DNA of 8,144 bases, taken from the NCBI GenBank assembly GCA_030042795.1, contig JASHYZ010000327.1, positions 1 through 8,144 on the forward strand, read 5' to 3'. Source of the DNA: Terriglobia bacterium. GTDB taxonomy: Bacteria; Acidobacteriota; Terriglobia; UBA7540. The position numbers and the translations under genes are program-made. Positions 4,643 to 8,144 of the stretch are shown here, one piece after another. The notes beneath the pieces are model-generated. The model was given only the letters and a program-made list of their open reading frames with translations. It was not told where the DNA came from and did no database searches. Numbering within the stretch: position 1 is the stretch's first letter; each line of letters starts with the position of its first letter.

Positions 4643-5398
4643 CTAGGATGCCGGGCGCAAGGCCAGCAAATCCAGCAGCCCGCGCTCAACTTCGCGGAAT
4701 TGAGTATCGAGGGAAATCTGAGTGCTGCCAACATCGGTTTCCATGATGCAGCGGCCGTTGGGCAGCGTAGGGTCTCCGACCACTTCCGGCTGAGGCTGCA
4801 CGCCCTTCAGCGCGGCTACAATTTGCCGCCACTTGAAGACGTCATTTTCTGAGACGCGCAGCTTCACGCTACTGGTGGTCGCCACTTTCTCCAGGGCCAC
4901 CCGGACGATGCCCGTGAGAAACAGAGGGTCAATCTGCGCTTCCCGGTGCAGGATTTTGCGGGCGATGGCCAAAGCGAGCTGCACCACTTCGCTTTCCGCG
5001 CGTTCAAAGTACGACTTACGCTCGCGGCCGAACTCCTCGAGGGCCTCGGTTATCCTTTTGCGCTCACTGGCCACGGCGGCGGCGTGCTCCGTCCGCAGTC
5101 TGTTTTCGCACTCGCGCGAGCCTTGCTCCCAAGCCTGCTTCTTTTGGGTCTCAAGCTGGGCCTGAAGCCGGACTTGCAACTGAGCTTGCAATTCTTCTTC
5201 GGTGTACGTGGACTGCGGCTTTTCGGGCTGCTGCGAATTCCCCCAGACCCGTTGGGCCGGCGTACCGCCCTTGCCCTTGGCGTCATTGCTTCCCGCGGCC
5301 GGGACTGAGGGTTGAGATGCCGGCACGGAGGGGTACACAAAGGGCTTGGTTTCGGATGCCGATGCGGCTGCGGCTCCGCCCGTCTGGAAGCTAGACAT
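4643..5398 (-). CDS. fliH: FliH, negative regulator and tether of the export ATPase
   Basis: A 251-residue protein with the three-part FliH layout. First comes an Ala/Ser/Pro-rich disordered N-terminus (about 1-60). A Gln/Glu/Arg-rich helical region (about 65-135, EEELQAQLQVRLQAQLETQ onward) follows. The conserved C-terminal domain has SEVVQLALAIARKILHREAQ at about 135-155 and ends in FREVERGLLDLLA. It resembles the peripheral stalk b/delta or E subunits of rotary ATPases. FliH dimers hold FliI, control its ATPase activity and dock it on FliN at the C-ring. Its ATG overlaps the fliG stop by 8 nt, so translation is coupled. After its TAG the normal neighbour fliI is displaced by about 730 bp holding a toxin-antitoxin pair. 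Confidence 0.93.
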   Translation of the reverse strand: MSSFQTGGAAAASASETKPFVYPSVPASQPSVPAAGSNDAKGKGGTPAQRVWGNSQQPEKPQSTYTEEELQAQLQVRLQAQLETQKKQAWEQGSRECENRLRTEHAAAVASERKRITEALEEFGRERKSYFERAESEVVQLALAIARKILHREAQIDPLFLTGIVRVALEKVATTSSVKLRVSENDVFKWRQIVAALKGVQPQPEVVGDPTLPNGRCIMETDVGSTQISLDTQFREVERGLLDLLALRPAS

Positions 5399-6407
5399 AA
5401 TCGTCGCCCTCGTTCTTCAGGTAAATCTTGCCTTCGGTTTCCAGCTTGCGAGCCGTCTGGACGACTTCCTGCTGGGCGTGAGCCACCTCGCGGGAGCGCA
5501 CCTGGCCCAGCACTTCAATGTCTTCGTTCAGCATTTCGGCTGCACGGGATGACATCACTTTCAGGAAGTGGTTCTTCAGATCAGCCGAAGCGCCCTTGAG
5601 GGCCAAAGCCAGCGTTTTCTTGTCGACCTGGGCCACCACCTCACGAATTGAAGCTTCGGGCACCACCGCGAAGTCATCGAAGGTGAACATCTGATTTCGA
5701 ATGGCGACCGCGAGATCAGCATTCCCTTGCTCGATAGCCTGGAGAATGCTCTTCGTGATGGGCGCCTCGATGCGGTTGAGCAGGTCGGCGACAGCTTCCA
5801 CGCCTCCGCAGGCCAGACGGTCTTGCCTGCCAAGGTTCTGAATCTTCTTGTTCAGCACATTTACGATCTTCTGAACCACCTCTGGGGAGAATGGCCGGAG
5901 CTTGGCAAGACGCTCCACAACCTGACCCGTGAGGGTTTCGGGCAGCATCCGCAATAATGTCGAGGCCGTCCGGGCTCCGAGGTGGGCCAGCAGCAGGGCG
6001 ATGGTCTGCGGACTTTCGCCTTCGATAAGCTTGGCGAGTTGCTGCGGGTCAGCGCGTTGCACCAGTTCCAGGTCCTTGAAAGAGATCGCCTCGGTGCGCA
6101 TGACTTGCTGGAGGAGATCCTTTGCAGTGGCTTCTCCGAAGGCGCCAACGAGCAGCTTGTGCGCATAGTCTGCGCCTCCCTTACCCACGTATTCGTGAGC
6201 CAGGGTGAGCTTGTTGAACTCGTCCAGAACCTGATTGCCGAGCTCCGGGGAAACAATCTCGAGGCGCGCGATCGCGCGAGTCAGCTCCTCGACTTCTTCC
6301 TGGGGCAAGTGACGGTAGACGCTGGCAGCGGCCTTGTCGCCGAGCATCACCATCAACATTGCAGCCTTTTGGAGGCCGTTGATTTTTTCCGGGGGGCGGG
6401 CTGCCAT
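5391..6407 (-). CDS. fliG: FliG, flagellar motor switch protein
   Basis: A 338-residue protein covering all three FliG domains. The N-terminal part (about 5-100) binds FliF. The middle domain carries the EHPQ motif in the variant form ESPQ at 131-134. The hinge MFTF lies at 240-243. The C-terminal torque domain (about 200-330) retains the charged residues that face the stator: Lys271, Arg288, Glu295, Asp296 and Arg304 line up with E. coli Lys264, Arg281, Asp288, Asp289 and Arg297. The motor should therefore be functional and proton- or sodium-driven through Mot/Pom stators encoded elsewhere. The ATG at 6407 has AAAGGT upstream and follows fliF after 18 bases; fliH begins inside its last codons. 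FliG sits in the cytoplasmic rotor ring and reverses rotation in response to CheY-P through FliM. Confidence 0.97.
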   Translation of the reverse strand: MAARPPEKINGLQKAAMLMVMLGDKAAASVYRHLPQEEVEELTRAIARLEIVSPELGNQVLDEFNKLTLAHEYVGKGGADYAHKLLVGAFGEATAKDLLQQVMRTEAISFKDLELVQRADPQQLAKLIEGESPQTIALLLAHLGARTASTLLRMLPETLTGQVVERLAKLRPFSPEVVQKIVNVLNKKIQNLGRQDRLACGGVEAVADLLNRIEAPITKSILQAIEQGNADLAVAIRNQMFTFDDFAVVPEASIREVVAQVDKKTLALALKGASADLKNHFLKVMSSRAAEMLNEDIEVLGQVRSREVAHAQQEVVQTARKLETEGKIYLKNEGDDYV

Positions 6408-6425
6408 CTCGGGTTACCTTTGCGA

Positions 6426-8024
6426 TTAGCGCTGTCTCAGCCAGTCCTGCACCAGACGGCTGGTCTGAACAGGTTCGTTTATGACTCTTTGGCTCAACGT
6501 CTCTTGTAAGACCGTCATCGGATTAGGCGCCTCCGGCAACGCGGCTTCAACGGGCGCTGACGCTTGCAGCGCGGCGGCTGCCACGCTGGCCTCCGGCAAG
6601 GCGGGCGCGCCGGTGAAACTGGCGGTCAGTTGTTTCTTGAGAGGCCTCAAAATCAGCAAGTACATGAGCATGAATACGATCCCGTAACCCACGTAGCGCA
6701 ATACCGGCATCCATTGATTGATCAAGTTCGGGATACGCTGCGACAGCGTTGGGGGAGCCGGGTTGTCCGAAGCATTGGTATTGAACGACATGTTCACAAC
6801 GGCCAGTTGATCGCCCCGCGCTGGGTTAATTCCGATGGCGGCTGCGGCCAACTCTTGAATCTGCTTCATCTCATCCGGAGTACGCTTGCGCTGCGTCTCG
6901 ACCTTTTTGTTGTTCTGCGTGGTGGTATCGATGACGTCGTCCACGATAACTGCCGCTGAGATGCGGCGAATCCCGCCCGGAGGCAGCACGGTGTGCCGCA
7001 CCGTCTTTCCCACTCCAAACGTTTTGTTCTCGTTGCGGATTCCGTCAATTTTGGTATCGGCCACAGGGGTCTTGGGAGGCTGCTGGCCCTGAGCTTGAGG
7101 CACATTGCTGGTGGAACCCGGAACACCCTGTGTGCTGGCGGCGAAGGCCGCGTCATCCGCGGTCATCTGCGAGGTCAAAACCACGGAGTCATTGGTGTCG
7201 TACGTTTCCTGCGTACTCTCGTTTGACCCGTTTTCGTATTCGACGGTGACGTTGGCCCTGACCTGACCGGGACCCGCCAGCGGGCCGAGTGTATCTACAA
7301 TCTTTTGGGAGAGCGCCGCTTCCATCTCCTGAGCTTCCTCAGGGTGCGTGCCGCTGTGAGAGAGTAAGGGGACGTGGCCGTCTGCGTCCATCACCCGGAC
7401 GTCTTCCGGCTTCATGTTATCGACGGCGCTCGATACCAGGAAGGTGATGGCGCTCAGGTCGTCGTCGGACAGCCGCGCGCCAGGATGAAGTTTCACCATC
7501 ACGGCGGCCTTCGCATCCCGCTGCTGCTCGGTGAAGAGTGAGTCATGCGCCATGGCCAAGTGAACCCGAACGGCTTCGATGCCGCTCATAGACTCAATCG
7601 TCTTCTCCAGCTCGCCTTCAAGAGCCCGCTGGTAATTCACTTGTTCTACAAAGTCGCTGCCCGCCCAGTTGGGTTTGTCGAAGATTTCAAAGCCAAGATG
7701 ACCGCTGCGAGGCAGCCCTTCGGCGGCAAGATCGAGCCGGGCACGGGCGGCCTTGCCCGCCGGCACACTGAGGCTGGTGCCGTCACTGGAAAGTTGAGCC
7801 GTAATGCCGCGTGCGGCCAGATGCTGGACGAGGTTAGCTCCCTCATCTGGTGAAAGATTCGTGTAGAGAGTTTGGTACTCGCCGCTGCCCATGAGCGAGA
7901 CGAAGGCATACAGTGCGACGGCGGCAAAGGCCGCGCTGGAGCCGAGAATCACCCGCTGGCGGCGTGTCAGGCCTTTGAAAAAGGACATGATCTGCCGGGT
8001 GACTTGGTTGGTGTCGAGCGCCAT
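6426..8024 (-). CDS. fliF: FliF, flagellar MS-ring protein
   Basis: A 532-residue inner-membrane protein of standard length. It has an N-terminal transmembrane helix (about 25-46), then the YscJ/FliF ring-building domain (about 47-220) with the family segment VNYQRALEGELEKTI at 129-143. A second periplasmic domain runs to about 430 with a low-complexity Gln/Thr/Pro stretch in its middle. A second transmembrane helix (about 441-459, YVGYGIVFMLMYLLIL) follows. The cytoplasmic tail ends SRLVQDWLRQR, the short helix that docks on FliG. FliF oligomerises into the MS-ring, the base on which rotor and export gate assemble. The start ATG 8024 lies 10 bases after the fliE stop with AAGG at a suitable distance. 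Gene order with fliE before and fliG after is canonical. Confidence 0.97.
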   Translation of the reverse strand: MALDTNQVTRQIMSFFKGLTRRQRVILGSSAAFAAVALYAFVSLMGSGEYQTLYTNLSPDEGANLVQHLAARGITAQLSSDGTSLSVPAGKAARARLDLAAEGLPRSGHLGFEIFDKPNWAGSDFVEQVNYQRALEGELEKTIESMSGIEAVRVHLAMAHDSLFTEQQRDAKAAVMVKLHPGARLSDDDLSAITFLVSSAVDNMKPEDVRVMDADGHVPLLSHSGTHPEEAQEMEAALSQKIVDTLGPLAGPGQVRANVTVEYENGSNESTQETYDTNDSVVLTSQMTADDAAFAASTQGVPGSTSNVPQAQGQQPPKTPVADTKIDGIRNENKTFGVGKTVRHTVLPPGGIRRISAAVIVDDVIDTTTQNNKKVETQRKRTPDEMKQIQELAAAAIGINPARGDQLAVVNMSFNTNASDNPAPPTLSQRIPNLINQWMPVLRYVGYGIVFMLMYLLILRPLKKQLTASFTGAPALPEASVAAAALQASAPVEAALPEAPNPMTVLQETLSQRVINEPVQTSRLVQDWLRQR

Positions 8025-8034
8025 TCACTATGCC

Positions 8035-8144
8035 TTAAAACTGAATCTGGGAAACCTGCTGATAGGCCTGTACAATCTTGTTTCGAACCTGCATCACGAG
8101 CTGAAAAGAGAGGTCTGCTTTTTCAACCGCTGCCATGGCAGAGT
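8035..8144 (-). CDS. fliE: FliE, MS-ring/rod junction protein, 5' end outside the window
   Basis: Only the C-terminal 35 or so residues are visible, in the frame ending at TAA 8037-8035. They read AVEKADLSFQLVMQVRNKIVQAYQQV, a close match to the conserved FliE C-terminus (ALEKADLSFQL...VRNKLVEAY). This helix packs into the export gate and rod base. FliE is a small exported protein that links the MS-ring to the proximal rod. It directly precedes fliF with a 10-bp gap, the canonical order. The start and N-terminus lie beyond position 8144. Confidence 0.93.
   Translation of the reverse strand, partial: SAMAAVEKADLSFQLVMQVRNKIVQAYQQVSQIQF

Noticed and set aside
5982..6509. Plus-strand 175-codon frame opposite fliG/fliF
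   Set aside because: Antisense to well-conserved flagellar genes, with no domain signature.

Overview
The window reads almost entirely on the minus strand. It is a flagellar export and motor-base operon running from 8144 down to 1987, followed by a run of small toxin-antitoxin-like genes from 1862 down to 1. Base composition is moderately GC-rich. The flagellar proteins are ordinary bacterial housekeeping types. The order fliE-fliF-fliG-fliH-fliI-fliJ, together with degenerate low-complexity repeats between genes, would suit an Acidobacteriota-like genome. That assignment rests on pattern memory and is weak; no rRNA or other marker gene is present.

Flagellar part, in transcription order: the 3' end of fliE (8144-8035), fliF (MS-ring), fliG (motor switch), fliH (ATPase regulator, overlapping fliG by 8 nt), fliI (export ATPase) and fliJ (export chaperone or stalk). 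FliF anchors the structure and FliG binds its C-terminal tail. FliH, FliI and FliJ form the peripheral export ATPase complex. All look intact. Two interruptions break an otherwise tight operon. A Phd/YefM antitoxin plus RelE/ParE toxin pair sits between fliH and fliI and has its own operator-like repeats. A 163-bp gap made of short degenerate tandem repeats separates fliI from fliJ.

Accessory part, downstream of fliJ: a DUF433 antitoxin and DUF5615 PIN-like toxin pair; a 62-codon small gene with a strong ribosome binding site; a remnant of a HigB toxin with a whole HigA antitoxin; and a small conserved gene overlapping the start of a MNT/AbiEii-like nucleotidyltransferase that runs off the window. 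All lie in the same direction as the flagellar genes. In the 62-codon gene and the higB remnant the reading frames show a deletion scar, where one gene lost its stop and the other its N-terminus.

I found no tRNA, rRNA, CRISPR array, transposase or convincing rho-independent terminator. No wholly new system is evident. The parts most worth attention are the toxin-antitoxin pair embedded in the flagellar export operon, the hairpin abutting the fliI start, and the decayed higBA locus.
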